Shown one piece after another: positions 1 through 8,574 of a stretch of DNA of 64,000 nt. Below the pieces are notes generated by a model, which searched no databases, was not told where the DNA came from, and saw only the letters and a list, made by a program, of their open reading frames with translations. Each line of letters begins with the position of its first letter. Position 1 is the first letter of the stretch. Source of the DNA: Rikenellaceae bacterium. Its GTDB lineage: Bacteria > Bacteroidota > Bacteroidia > Bacteroidales > Rikenellaceae. The translations under genes were made by a program, and so were the position numbers. The DNA is taken from the NCBI GenBank assembly GCA_009783565.1, contig WRDF01000008.1, forward strand, positions 1 to 64,000. Reading direction: 5' to 3'.

Positions 1-70
1 ACAGAGAAGTTAAGCCCGTTCACGCCGATGATACTGCACGTTTGCTGTGGGAAAGCAGGTAGCCGCCTAA
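1..70 (+). rRNA. rrf: 5S ribosomal RNA, 3' part
   Basis: The first bases contain the universally conserved 5S core ACAGAAGTTAAGCCC in the slightly altered form ACAGAGAAGTTAAGCCC. A GCCGATGATACTG segment and a GGTAGCCGCC 3' end follow, as in Bacteroidales 5S rRNA. The 5' half lies outside the window. The exact 3' end (about base 69-70) is estimated. A terminator follows directly, so this is the end of a ribosomal RNA operon. Confidence 0.85.
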
Positions 71-76
71 ATTTAG

Positions 77-110
77 AGCGACCTTTCGAATGAGAGGTCG
101 CTTTTCTTTT
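77..110 (+). terminator. rRNA operon terminator
   Basis: An 8-bp perfect stem (77-84 with 95-102, AGCGACCT/AGGTCGCT) closes a 10-base loop and is followed by a T-rich run (102-110). It lies seven bases after the presumed 5S end, as expected for an intrinsic terminator. Confidence 0.85.
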
Positions 111-212
111 GCGGTGCGGGAGATGGCGGTAGCCGCATAAACACAACAGCCTATCATAAACAAAGAACGGGGGGTTGTGCAGATTAACACAGGCGCGTGC
201 GAAGTATTTTGC

Positions 213-220
213 TATCTTTG
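213..220 (+). promoter_or_regulatory. -7 promoter element
   Basis: TATCTTTG matches the Bacteroidota sigma-ABfr -7 consensus TAnnTTTG. It lies 25 bases before the ATG of the flavin-reductase-like gene. No convincing -33 TTG element is seen at the usual distance. Confidence 0.6.
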
Positions 221-245
221 TTGGCAAAACCAAATTTTTCTATGA

Positions 246-878
246 ATGAAAAGAATTATTACTATGGTTGCATTATCCGCCCTGATGGCTGCATGTGGGA
301 ATAAATCCCGAACCGGCGAACCGGCAGCTATGGAATCCCCCGATAGCGTTGAAACGATCCGTTGGAATGGGTACACGAAGATTGAGCCGACTCAGATCGA
401 TCGGAACGCCGTTGCTCTTTTCTCCGAAGATTGGGCGTTGATCACCGCGGGCGATGAAAAATCATTCAACACCATGACTGCCAGCTGGGGCGCTCTCGGA
501 GAACTCTGGATGAGACCGGTGTCTATTATTTTTGTGCGTGAAAGTCGCTATACGCACCAATTTCTCGAACGGAACGAGTATTACACGCTTAGTTTTTTCG
601 ATGAGCAATATCGGGAGCAGTTAATGCTTTTAGGGACCAGATCGGGGCGCGATGGCGACAAGGTCAAGGAGTCGGGATTGACCCCGATGGTAACTCCTTC
701 GGGATCGATGGCCTTCGAGGAGGCGCACATGATCATAGAATGCAGAAAGCTATATTCGATAGCTTTTCGGCAGGAGGATTTCAGCGATCCGGCGGTTTAT
801 CGTGCGATTTACGGTGGAAACGACCCTTCCCGTCACACCCAGTTTATAGGTGAAATAGTCGGTGTTTGGGTCAGATAG
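246..878 (+). CDS. Flavin reductase-like lipoprotein
   Basis: This 210-aa protein begins with a lipoprotein signal (MKRIITMVALSALMAAC, lipid Cys at 17), so it is probably anchored in an envelope membrane. Residues about 50-205 resemble the flavin reductase-like, FMN-binding split-barrel family: FSEDWALITAG, then NTMTASWGALGELW, then the WMRPVSIIFVRESRYT strand. The family binds FMN and reduces flavin or other substrates with NAD(P)H. Cytoplasmic relatives have about the same length but no signal peptide. The start at 246 gives the signal peptide; an ATG at 242 is in another frame. It is a single gene flanked by its own promoter and terminator. The fold is fairly sure; the substrate is unknown. 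Confidence 0.75.
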   Translation: MKRIITMVALSALMAACGNKSRTGEPAAMESPDSVETIRWNGYTKIEPTQIDRNAVALFSEDWALITAGDEKSFNTMTASWGALGELWMRPVSIIFVRESRYTHQFLERNEYYTLSFFDEQYREQLMLLGTRSGRDGDKVKESGLTPMVTPSGSMAFEEAHMIIECRKLYSIAFRQEDFSDPAVYRAIYGGNDPSRHTQFIGEIVGVWVR

Positions 879-897
879 GACTACTGTTTTATCTCGA

Positions 898-928
898 ATA
901 GCCGCTCATAAATGAGCGGCTATTTTTT
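898..928 (+). terminator. Intrinsic terminator
   Basis: The stem GCCGCTCA/TGAGCGGC (901-908 with 913-920) is extended by ATA/TAT and followed by six T residues. It ends the flavin-reductase-like transcript 20 bases after the stop codon. Confidence 0.85.
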
Positions 929-1027
929 AAGAATCTCTTTTTTGCGGGCAAAACAGTTATAATCCGCAACGAAAAAAGTCGTACATTTACAGTTTGTAAA
1001 CACTAACCGTAAAAAGACGAAACACAC

Positions 1028-3865
1028 ATGTCATACGAAAATTTTGCAGACCGCCATATAGGGGTTACCGAGAGTGATCTGAAACAAATGCTCGGTAAGA
1101 TCGGCGTGAAGAGTGTCGAAGAATTACTGTCGCAGGTCATACCGTCCGATATTCGCCTCAAAAAACCATTGGAACTGCCGCAAACGGGGATGAGCGAGCA
1201 TGAGTTCACGGCTCATATACAGGCACTTGCGAATAAGAACAAACAATTCCGGTCGTTCATCGGGATGGGTTATTACCCTGCAGCATCGCCGGCGGTCATT
1301 CTGCGCAACGTATTTGAAAATCCGGCGTGGTACACGTCATATACGCCTTATCAGGCCGAGATTTCGCAAGGGCGGTTGGAGGCATTGCTCAATTTTCAGA
1401 CGATGCTAATATCGCTCACCGGTATGGAGATAGGCAACTGTTCGTTGCTGGACGAGGGTACGGCGGCGGCCGAAGCGATGGCGATGATGTTCGGGCTGCG
1501 CTCGCGCGATGTCGTGAAAGAGGGGCGTAACGTGCTTTTCGTGGACGAGAATATTTTTCCGCAAACGCTGGACGTGCTGCTCACGCGCAGCGAGCCGTTC
1601 GGAATCGATATTGTGGTGGAAGATTTTGCGTCGTATGAATTTACGGGCAAAGAGTTCGGCGTGATCGTTCAGTATCCGGCGGCGAACGGCGCGGTACGCG
1701 ATTATGAAGATTTTGCCGCACGGGCGCATTCGCATGGCGCGATGGTAGCGGCGGTGGCCGATCCGCTGAGTTTGGCGGCGCTGCGCGCTCCGGCCGAGTG
1801 GGGTGCGGATATTGCGGTGGGCTCGACACAGAGACTCGGCTTGCCGATGGGCTTCGGAGGGCCGCACGCGGGATATATCACGACGAAGGATGCTTACAAG
1901 CGCAATATGCCCGGGCGCATAATAGGCGTATCGATCGACCGGCTCGGCAATAAGGCGCTGCGCATGTCGTTGCAGACGCGCGAGCAGCATATAAAGCGTG
2001 ACAAGGCGACGTCGAATATCTGCACGGCGGCGGCGCTGATGGCCTCGATGTCGGGGTTTTACGGCGTCTATCACGGGGCCGACGGATTGCGACGCATTGC
2101 GCGGCACGCGCACAACTGCGCGGTGGCGGTGGCAGAGGCGTTGCAGGCGTTGGGATATAAGCTGACGGAGAGAGAATTCTTCGATACTCTGGAAGTTGCG
2201 GCCGACGCAGCGGTGGTTCAGGATGCCGCGTTGGAGTGCGGGATAAACTTTTTCTATCCCGACGAGGGGCACGTGCGAATGAGTTTCGATGAGGTTACCT
2301 CGCCCGAAGAAATCGAAGCTGTGGTGGGTATATTCGCGACGGTTGCGGGTAAGAAAGCACCGAAGACGGCGCTGAAAGATAGGGCGATAGACGTGCGACA
2401 TGCGCGCCGCACGGAGTTCATGACCGAGCCTGTATTCCGCATGTACCGCTCCGAGACGGAGCTGATGCGCTATATAAAGCGTCTTGAACTGCGCGATATA
2501 TCGCTGGCCAACAGTATGATTTCGTTGGGGTCGTGCACCATGAAACTTAATTCCGCCGCATCGATGATGCCGCTGAGCCTCAGTGGGTTCGGCAACATTC
2601 ACCCCTTTGCGCCACGTTGGCAGGCGGAGGGTTACCTCGAAATGATCCACGAGCTTGAAAAAGATCTGGCGTCGATAACGGGTTTTGCGGCTACGTCGCT
2701 GCAACCCAACTCAGGCGCGGCAGGTGAATATGCCGGACTTATGGTGATTCGCGCCTATCATCAGAGCAAGGGCCAGGGCCATCGTAACGTGGTGCTGATC
2801 CCTGCATCGGCGCATGGCACGAATCCCGCGACGGCGGCGATGGTGGGCCTGCAAATAGTGGTCGTGAAGAGCGACGAACGCGGAAATATCGACGTCGAAG
2901 ACCTGCGCACGAAAGCCGCCGAACATGCCGGCGACCTGTGCGGACTGATGATCACCTACCCTTCGACGCATGGCGTTTTCGAGAGCCGTATTCGCGAGAT
3001 TGTAGATGCCGTACACGATGCAGGCGGGCAGGTATATATGGACGGCGCGAATATGAATGCGATGGTAGGGTTCAGCACGCCCGGGTTTATCGGGGCGGAT
3101 GTGTGCCATCTCAATTTGCACAAAACGTTCGGAATGCCTCACGGCGGTGGTGGGCCGGGCGTAGGGCCGATCTGCGTGGCGCGCCATCTCGCACCGTTCC
3201 TTCCGTCGCACCCGATAGTCGATGCCGGAGGTGAAGAAGGTATCACGGCCGTTGCATCCGCGCCGTTCGGCAGCCCGTTGCTGTTGCCGATAACCTACGC
3301 CTACATCAAAATGCTGGGCGAAGAAGGGATGCGCCGCTCGACGGTAATGGCGATCGTTAATGCAAACTACTTGGCGGCATCGCTGGCCGACGAGTTCCGC
3401 ACGCTGTTCACCGGCGAAACGGGGCGCGTGGGACACGAGATGATCATCGACCTGCAAAATTACCGCAAGGACTACGGCATTGAGCCAGCCGATATGGCGC
3501 GCCGCCTGATGGATTACGGTTTCCATGCCCCGACGCTCTCGTTCCCTGTCCACGACACACTGATGGTCGAGCCGACCGAGAGCGAGTCGAAAGCCGAAAT
3601 AGACCGCTTCGTGGCGGCAATGGTGAGCATCAAACGTGAGTGTGAACGCGCTGTGGGAATTGCCGATAACGTGGTGGCGAATGCTCCGCACACCGCCGTC
3701 GAAATTGCCGGCGGATGGTCGCACCCTTACACGCGCGACGAGGCCGCATTCCCCGCAGAATGGACGCGCGCGAGCAAGTTCTTCCCCGTTGTCTCGAAAG
3801 TCGATGCGGGTTACGGCGACCGCAATCTGTTCTGCACCTGCGCACCGCTTTATAATAATGACTAA
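1028..3865 (+). CDS. gcvP: Glycine dehydrogenase (decarboxylating), P-protein
   Basis: This is the P-protein of the glycine cleavage system. It uses pyridoxal phosphate to decarboxylate glycine and passes the aminomethyl group to the lipoyl arm of GcvH. The 945-aa length matches single-chain P-proteins, and both the N-terminal half (ADRHIGVTESDLKQML) and the C-terminal half are present. The PLP lysine lies in NLHKTFGMPHGGGGPGVGP near residue 699, with the glycine-rich loop after it. gcvT and gcvH are not adjacent, so the complex is encoded at scattered loci. The gene is followed 17 bases later by the SlyD-like gene, so the two may be co-transcribed. Identification is firm. Confidence 0.97.
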   Translation: MSYENFADRHIGVTESDLKQMLGKIGVKSVEELLSQVIPSDIRLKKPLELPQTGMSEHEFTAHIQALANKNKQFRSFIGMGYYPAASPAVILRNVFENPAWYTSYTPYQAEISQGRLEALLNFQTMLISLTGMEIGNCSLLDEGTAAAEAMAMMFGLRSRDVVKEGRNVLFVDENIFPQTLDVLLTRSEPFGIDIVVEDFASYEFTGKEFGVIVQYPAANGAVRDYEDFAARAHSHGAMVAAVADPLSLAALRAPAEWGADIAVGSTQRLGLPMGFGGPHAGYITTKDAYKRNMPGRIIGVSIDRLGNKALRMSLQTREQHIKRDKATSNICTAAALMASMSGFYGVYHGADGLRRIARHAHNCAVAVAEALQALGYKLTEREFFDTLEVAADAAVVQDAALECGINFFYPDEGHVRMSFDEVTSPEEIEAVVGIFATVAGKKAPKTALKDRAIDVRHARRTEFMTEPVFRMYRSETELMRYIKRLELRDISLANSMISLGSCTMKLNSAASMMPLSLSGFGNIHPFAPRWQAEGYLEMIHELEKDLASITGFAATSLQPNSGAAGEYAGLMVIRAYHQSKGQGHRNVVLIPASAHGTNPATAAMVGLQIVVVKSDERGNIDVEDLRTKAAEHAGDLCGLMITYPSTHGVFESRIREIVDAVHDAGGQVYMDGANMNAMVGFSTPGFIGADVCHLNLHKTFGMPHGGGGPGVGPICVARHLAPFLPSHPIVDAGGEEGITAVASAPFGSPLLLPITYAYIKMLGEEGMRRSTVMAIVNANYLAASLADEFRTLFTGETGRVGHEMIIDLQNYRKDYGIEPADMARRLMDYGFHAPTLSFPVHDTLMVEPTESESKAEIDRFVAAMVSIKRECERAVGIADNVVANAPHTAVEIAGGWSHPYTRDEAAFPAEWTRASKFFPVVSKVDAGYGDRNLFCTCAPLYNND

Positions 3866-3882
3866 CGTTAAAAAATAAAAAT

Positions 3883-4416
3883 ATGAAAATCGGAAAAGAC
3901 ACATTCGTTTCGTTAATTTACGCGCTCACAGTAGATGGGCAGGTCGTGGACAGCACCACTAAGGAGAATCCGTTGCAATTCCCGTTCGGCGAGGGTTATC
4001 TGCTGCCGAAGTTCGAGGCGCAGATAGCAGGTCTCGGCGCAGGCGACAAGTTTGACTTTACGCTCAGCGCGGCAGATGGCTACGGCGAAGTGGCCGAGCA
4101 GGCGATTGTCGAGTTGCCGGAAACTATCTTTATGATCGACGGCAAGGTAGAGGACGGTCTGCTCGTGGTCGGCAACCAGATCCCGATGAGCACGCCCGAC
4201 GGTCAGCGGCTGGTGGGTGTCGTGCGTGAGGTGGCCGATGGCAAAGTGCGGATGGATTTCAATCACCCGATGGCGGGCAAAACGCTCCATTTCATGGGCG
4301 AAATCGTCGAAGTGCGCGAAGCCTCCGATGACGACTGCTTCTCCGATATGGACACGTCGGGCTGTAATTGTGACAGTTGCGACAACGCCGAGAAAGGCGG
4401 TTGCGGTGGGCATTAA
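3883..4416 (+). CDS. slyD: FKBP-type peptidyl-prolyl cis-trans isomerase, SlyD-like
   Basis: The 177-aa protein has the SlyD arrangement. An FKBP half is split by an insert-in-flap chaperone domain: VSLIYALTVDGQVVDSTT, PLQFPFGEGYLLPKFE, then DGYGEVAEQAIVELP and the closing LHFMGEIVEVREA strand. The tail holds a metal-binding stretch rich in Cys and His (DDCFSDMDTSGCNCDSC to GGCGGH), as in Ni/Zn-binding SlyD. SlyD acts as folding helper and nickel/zinc chaperone in the cytoplasm. The next gene is hydF, 36 bases on. A role in metal supply to hydrogenase is tempting but unproven, since [FeFe] enzymes need no nickel. Confidence 0.9.
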   Translation: MKIGKDTFVSLIYALTVDGQVVDSTTKENPLQFPFGEGYLLPKFEAQIAGLGAGDKFDFTLSAADGYGEVAEQAIVELPETIFMIDGKVEDGLLVVGNQIPMSTPDGQRLVGVVREVADGKVRMDFNHPMAGKTLHFMGEIVEVREASDDDCFSDMDTSGCNCDSCDNAEKGGCGGH

Positions 4417-4452
4417 TATCATCCGGCAGGCTGGAAGAAACACGCGTATGAA

Positions 4453-5589
4453 ATGATGAGCACGGCGGGACGCGAAACCAAACCCCATGTGGGAATTTTC
4501 GGGCGGTGTAATGCGGGTAAGAGTTCGTTGCTGAACCTGCTCACAGGTGCTGAGACGGCGATCGTTTCGCCCGAAAGCGGAACGACGACCGATACTGTGC
4601 GCAAAAGTTGCGAAGTCGCGGGCTTGGGGCCGGTGATTTTTATCGATACTGCGGGTATGGATGACGGTTCGCCGCTCGGTCGGCAGCGTGTCGAACGTAC
4701 TACGGAGGCGATGCGGCAGGTCGACTTGGCGTTGTTAATCTATCGTGAATGGGGCAGGCCGGAGGAGGAATTGTTGCGACAACTCGATGCGATGCAAGTG
4801 CCGGTTGTCGTTGTGAATAACAGTGGGGAGGCAGCGGGCGACGGACTTCGTGTCGATGTCGCAGGTGGTGATGCAGAGCAGCGCAAGGAGCAGCGCGAGG
4901 CGCTGTTCTGCGAGATAAAACGGCGACTGCCTGAGAGCGCTTACACTGCGCCGTCGATGTTTGGCGGGCGCGTTGCGGCGGGAGATGCAGTACTGTTGGT
5001 GTGCCCGATAGACAGCGGCGCGCCTGCCGGACGCATGATACTCCCTCAGATGCAGGCGATTCGTGAACTGCTGGATATCAACGCAATACCCGTTGTGGTG
5101 CAGCCGGAGCAGATCGGGCGGGCATTAGACGGTTTTAGGCCGGTGTTGGTGGTTACCGACAGTCAGGTTTTCGCGGAGGTGCGCGCGGCAGTGCCACGCG
5201 AAATAGAGGTGACATCGTTCAGCATCCTGCTGGCTGCCGCAAAAGGAGATTATGAGCTGTATCTCAGGGGGTTGGATGCGGTGGAGGCGTTGAAAGACGG
5301 CGATCGCGTGCTCATAGCCGAAAGTTGCACGCATCAGGCGGGCTGCGACGACATCGGTCGTGTGAAAATTCCGCGATGGCTCGCGGAATATACGGGACGC
5401 AAACTCCGGTTCGATGTCGTGAGCGGTCTTGCGCCGTTGCCTGCCGACATGGCCGAATATGCCCTCATGGTTCAGTGTGGCGCGTGTATGGTGACGCGAA
5501 GCCAACTCCGCAACCGTCTGAGACAGGCCGTCGAAGCAGGCGTGCCGGTAACGAATTACGGCATGTTAATACGTGAAATTCGCAAATAA
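4453..5589 (+). CDS. hydF: [FeFe] hydrogenase H-cluster maturation GTPase HydF
   Basis: HydF is the scaffold on which HydE and HydG assemble the di-iron subcluster before transfer to apo-HydA. The N-terminal GTPase domain shows the P-loop GRCNAGKSS (residues about 17-25), the switch region SGTTTD and the G3 motif DTAGMDD. The C-terminal cluster domain has ESCTHQAGCDDIGR and, about 50 residues later, VQCGACM. In most HydF proteins the last motif is HCxxC; here the histidine is glutamine. The length of 378 aa is normal. HydE, HydG and hydrogenase subunits are not in the window, but the PHP and HATPase genes near 53 kb fit hydrogenase use by the same organism. Confidence 0.93.
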   Translation: MMSTAGRETKPHVGIFGRCNAGKSSLLNLLTGAETAIVSPESGTTTDTVRKSCEVAGLGPVIFIDTAGMDDGSPLGRQRVERTTEAMRQVDLALLIYREWGRPEEELLRQLDAMQVPVVVVNNSGEAAGDGLRVDVAGGDAEQRKEQREALFCEIKRRLPESAYTAPSMFGGRVAAGDAVLLVCPIDSGAPAGRMILPQMQAIRELLDINAIPVVVQPEQIGRALDGFRPVLVVTDSQVFAEVRAAVPREIEVTSFSILLAAAKGDYELYLRGLDAVEALKDGDRVLIAESCTHQAGCDDIGRVKIPRWLAEYTGRKLRFDVVSGLAPLPADMAEYALMVQCGACMVTRSQLRNRLRQAVEAGVPVTNYGMLIREIRK

Positions 5590-5756
5590 TTACGGCAAAT
5601 AACTGCTACGGCGGCAACGTTTTTGCGGGTATCATTGAAAATTTTGCACGCCGATGCAACGTTTTACGTTCCCGCAGCGTCTTATATACGAGTGCCGCTT
5701 TCTACGCGGTGTTCGTATATAATACATTTTAAAATATTATTTAATAGGGGGAGATT

Positions 5757-5787
5757 ACCTCGTAGCATACAGCTGCGAGGTTTTTTG
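5757..5787 (+). terminator. Terminator downstream of hydF
   Basis: ACCTCGTAGC (5757-5766) pairs with GCTGCGAGGT (5772-5781) with one G-T wobble, followed by six T residues. It sits about 170 bases after the hydF stop and 20 bases before the converging methylase gene end. The remaining gap 5590-5756 shows no gene. Confidence 0.7.
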
Positions 5788-5805
5788 TGCCGCACACGCG
5801 AGTAC

Positions 5806-6513
5806 TTAAAGAATTATGAATATCGCCGGTTGTTTGTCGAGATCGGCGGGTGGGGATTTGCGCCACTCGGCGACGGTGGCGGTACGTATGCGCTCGGAGG
5901 GTGAAGTTATGTTTACGGCGATGGTTAGACGCGTGTCGGGTTGGCACGTAGCGAGTAAGTCGCTGAGTAACTTCGAGTTACGGTAAGGAGTTTCGATAAA
6001 TATCTGAGACTGGCGTTCGGCGATGGCGCGGCGTTCGAAATGACGGATGGCCTTTGTGCGCTCGGCCGAACGCACGGGCAGATAGCCGTTGAATGCGAAC
6101 GACTGACCGTTCAGTCCCGATGCCATAAGGGCGAGCAGTATCGACGACGGCCCCACTAACGGCACTACGCGGATGCCGTGACGATGACACAGTGCGGCGA
6201 CCTCAGCGCCCGGATCGGCGACGCCCGGCGCTCCTGCCTCCGATATCACTCCGGCGCTTCGTCCTGCGAGCAAAGGCGCGATAAGGCGTTCGATATCGTG
6301 CGGCGGCGTGTGTTCGTTCAATTCGGCGAATTCGAGCGTGTCAATAGGACGTCCGATTCCCGCTTTGCTCAGAAATCGCCGCGCCGTGCGCAGATTTTCG
6401 ACTATAAAATAATCGAGCCGCCGCATCACATCGAGGTTTGCCGCCGGAAGGACATCCCAAACGTCACCGTCCCCGATCGGACATGGGATCATATATAGCG
6501 TGCCTTTATCCAT
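5806..6513 (-). CDS. Tetrapyrrole methylase-fold SAM methyltransferase (RsmI-like)
   Basis: This 235-aa protein belongs to the RsmI/CobA methylase superfamily. It has the start motif LYMIPCPIGDGD, the loop SEAGAPGVADPGAEV and the GPSSILLALMASGLNGQSFAFNGYLP segment. In RsmI these form the SAM pocket used to 2'-O-methylate C1402 of 16S rRNA. The motifs deviate from canonical RsmI (TPIGN, DAGTPGxSDPG). Many Bacteroidota carry such a diverged paralogue, so true RsmI activity is not certain. It lies 29 bases downstream of a lipoprotein gene on the same strand and could be its operon partner. Confidence 0.8.
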   Translation of the reverse strand: MDKGTLYMIPCPIGDGDVWDVLPAANLDVMRRLDYFIVENLRTARRFLSKAGIGRPIDTLEFAELNEHTPPHDIERLIAPLLAGRSAGVISEAGAPGVADPGAEVAALCHRHGIRVVPLVGPSSILLALMASGLNGQSFAFNGYLPVRSAERTKAIRHFERRAIAERQSQIFIETPYRNSKLLSDLLATCQPDTRLTIAVNITSPSERIRTATVAEWRKSPPADLDKQPAIFIIL

Positions 6514-6542
6514 TTTGTGTCCCGCGCGTGGAAATACTTATA

Positions 6543-7223
6543 TCACTTTCTCGGCTCGAAACGCCATTCAAACTGCGGTGCATCGGGAGCAATGGATGTG
6601 GTGCGTAATATCGTGCCCGGTCCGGGGTCTGCCACGAGATTCCGGTTTGCATAAACGTTCCAGCCCTGCGCGAACGACAACTCGTGACGGAATGACCCGA
6701 AAGTGCCTGAAAGCGAGAGCGGCCGGTCGGTGTAGTGGTAATAGATGAACGATTTGCCGACGGACGACCCCGTGCCCGGCCAGTCGGTCAGAAAAACGCG
6801 TCCAACCACCTTGCCCTCAGTATTATATGCCAGGATATCGCCGAGTGCGGCAACGCGTGCATCGGGGTCATCGGCCATTGCTCGCCAGTGTCCCTCGTAG
6901 TCCCGGTCGTTGTCGCGCACTGCTTTTTGCAGTTGTTCGTACTCGAACTCTGTCGGAAGTTCGAGCGTGCCTTTATTGTCTACGAACTCTGCCTCGACGG
7001 TGGCGATCACCTGCCAGTCGAAGCCCGTTATCTCGGCGCGTAACTTGCTGATAACTACGTCGCTCGGCACACCGACGATTCCCGAAACGGTAATCCGGCT
7101 GCCATCCGGCGGCGTATCGACTGTCGGCGGACATTCCAATTCAGATTTTTTACACCCGGCCGACATGGATAACGTCGTGAAAATCAGCAATAAAGCCGCC
7201 GCTCGCAAGATAAGGTTGTTCAT
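6543..7223 (-). CDS. Hypothetical lipoprotein
   Basis: A 226-aa protein with a lipoprotein signal (LILRAAALLLIFTTLSMSAGC, Cys at 24) and no family I recognise. The body is mostly predicted beta strand, with GSRITVSGIVGVPSDVVIS near residue 42 and LSLSGTFGSFRHELSFAQGW near residue 171. A cysteine (ELECPP) follows shortly after the lipid Cys. It is probably anchored in the outer or inner membrane and faces the periplasm. The RsmI-like gene follows 29 bases later on the same strand. Confidence 0.7.
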   Translation of the reverse strand: MNNLILRAAALLLIFTTLSMSAGCKKSELECPPTVDTPPDGSRITVSGIVGVPSDVVISKLRAEITGFDWQVIATVEAEFVDNKGTLELPTEFEYEQLQKAVRDNDRDYEGHWRAMADDPDARVAALGDILAYNTEGKVVGRVFLTDWPGTGSSVGKSFIYYHYTDRPLSLSGTFGSFRHELSFAQGWNVYANRNLVADPGPGTILRTTSIAPDAPQFEWRFEPRK

Positions 7224-7278
7224 GCTATTTTATTTATATCATAAAATTAAGCTACTGCAATATGCCTTAAAACAATTC

Positions 7279-7378
7279 GTCATTCCTCCGTTCTGAAAGA
7301 ACGGAGGAATCTATCGCTCGCCTTTCAATAGAACAATCTAACGATAGATTCCTCCGCCTTTGGCGTTCGGATAACAGA
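7279..7378. repeat. Dispersed palindromic repeat, copy 1
   Basis: The outer arm GTCATTCC, an inner hairpin CTCCGTTCTGAAAGAACGGAG, and the paired cores GGAGGAATCTATCG (7303-7316) and CGATAGATTCCTCCG match copies at 11007-11109 and 53968-54079. The right outer arm is degenerate (TTCGGATAACAGA instead of TTCGGAATGACAGA). It lies between the buk 3' end and the lipoprotein gene start and may also act as a transcript-end hairpin. Confidence 0.8.
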
Positions 7379-7393
7379 CCCAACTTGTCAACC

Positions 7394-8467
7394 TCAGACG
7401 TAAACCTTCGGCACGGTCTCGCCTTCCAAAACGCGCAAAGCGTTGAACGCCAGCGCTTCCAGCTCGTTCTCACCCGGCATCACCTCGACCGGCGCGATGA
7501 ATCCGACATGTTCCGCAATGTATGCGCATATCTTTTTATCGTTGGCAATACCGCCAGTAATGATAATCGCGTCGACGCGTCCTTTGAGTACCGCCGCCAC
7601 CGCACCTACGTATTTCGCTGTGTTGTAGGCGATTGCATCGAGCACCAAGCGCGCCTTTGCATTCCCCTCGTCGGCCATGCGTGACGCATCACGGCAGTCG
7701 TTCGTGCCCAAATGCGCCACCAGACCGCCCTTACCGGTTATCATTTTAAGAACCTGCTCTTCGGTGTACTTGCCGCTGAAACACATGCGTGCGAGCGCAC
7801 CCGCCGGCAGCGTGCCCGCTCTTTCAGGCGACAGCGGGCCTTCTCCGTCGAGAGCCTGATTTACGTCCACGACGCGCCCCTGCCGGTGCGCGCCGACCGA
7901 AATTCCGCCTCCCAGATGCACCACGATAAGGTTGAGGTCCTCATAACGCCGCCCTACGCGTTCGGCATACATCCGCGCCATCGCCTTCTGGTTCAGCGCA
8001 TGGAATATCGAAACGCGCTCCAACTCGGGCAAACCACCGATGCGCGCCACGTCGTCCAGTTCGTCCACCACTACCGGATCGGCAATGTATGCCGGAATGC
8101 CCAACATTTCGGCGATGTCTGAGGCAATGAGCCCGCCGAGATTCGACGCATGCTCTCCGCGCGCACTCGCCCGCAGGTCGGCTTTCATCGCTTCATTCAC
8201 CTCGAAAATGCCCGAATCCACCGGTTTGAGCATCCCTCCGCGCCCGATCACCGCATCCAACGATGCGATGTCGATGTCCGCCTCTTTCATCGTGTCAAGG
8301 ATTATCCGTTTGCGGAAATCGAACTGATCGGCGATCCGCTTAAAGCCCGCCAATTCCTCTGTGCTGTGGCGCAACGTTATCTCTTTCAGTAACTTACGCC
8401 CATCGTAAATAGCGACCTTCGTAGAAGTAGAACCCGGATTGATCGCCAGAATCCTGTATTGTTTCAT
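7394..8467 (-). CDS. buk: Butyrate kinase
   Basis: Butyrate kinase converts butyryl phosphate and ADP to butyrate and ATP, the last step of the Ptb-Buk fermentation route. The 357-aa protein has the ASKHA-fold phosphate motifs: ILAINPGSTSTKVAIYDG at the N-terminus, VHLGGGISVGAHRQGRVVD near residue 180 and ITGGIAND near residue 300. Length and motifs fit Buk better than acetate kinase (about 400 aa). Some homologues act on branched-chain acyl phosphates, so isobutyrate or isovalerate remain possible substrates. The ptb gene lies upstream on the same strand, separated by 107 bases that contain a hairpin repeat. Confidence 0.93.
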   Translation of the reverse strand: MKQYRILAINPGSTSTKVAIYDGRKLLKEITLRHSTEELAGFKRIADQFDFRKRIILDTMKEADIDIASLDAVIGRGGMLKPVDSGIFEVNEAMKADLRASARGEHASNLGGLIASDIAEMLGIPAYIADPVVVDELDDVARIGGLPELERVSIFHALNQKAMARMYAERVGRRYEDLNLIVVHLGGGISVGAHRQGRVVDVNQALDGEGPLSPERAGTLPAGALARMCFSGKYTEEQVLKMITGKGGLVAHLGTNDCRDASRMADEGNAKARLVLDAIAYNTAKYVGAVAAVLKGRVDAIIITGGIANDKKICAYIAEHVGFIAPVEVMPGENELEALAFNALRVLEGETVPKVYV

Positions 8468-8506
8468 TGTACCTTTAACTCAGTTGATTATTTTGAACTA
8501 TTATTT

Positions 8507-8546
8507 GTCATTCCGGACACTATGTTAAGAACATTCGGAATGACAG
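8507..8546. repeat. Outer-arm hairpin of the dispersed repeat, between ptb and buk
   Basis: GTCATTCCG (8507-8515) pairs with CGGAATGAC (8536-8544). These are the outer arms of the ~100-bp repeat at 11007-11109, without the GGAGGAATCTATCG core. It sits inside the presumed ptb-buk transcript and could set the relative mRNA levels of the two genes. Confidence 0.7.
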
Positions 8547-8574
8547 CCGGTAGGCAATAAAACACGCGCGCGTG

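Noticed and set aside
1406-2704. Long open frame on the minus strand inside gcvP
   Set aside because: It is the antisense shadow of a GC-rich conserved gene, has a composition unlike real proteins (very rich in Arg and His) and no start context.
5590-5756. Possible small gene or RNA after hydF
   Set aside because: The frames here lack a plausible start or composition, and only a terminator is seen.
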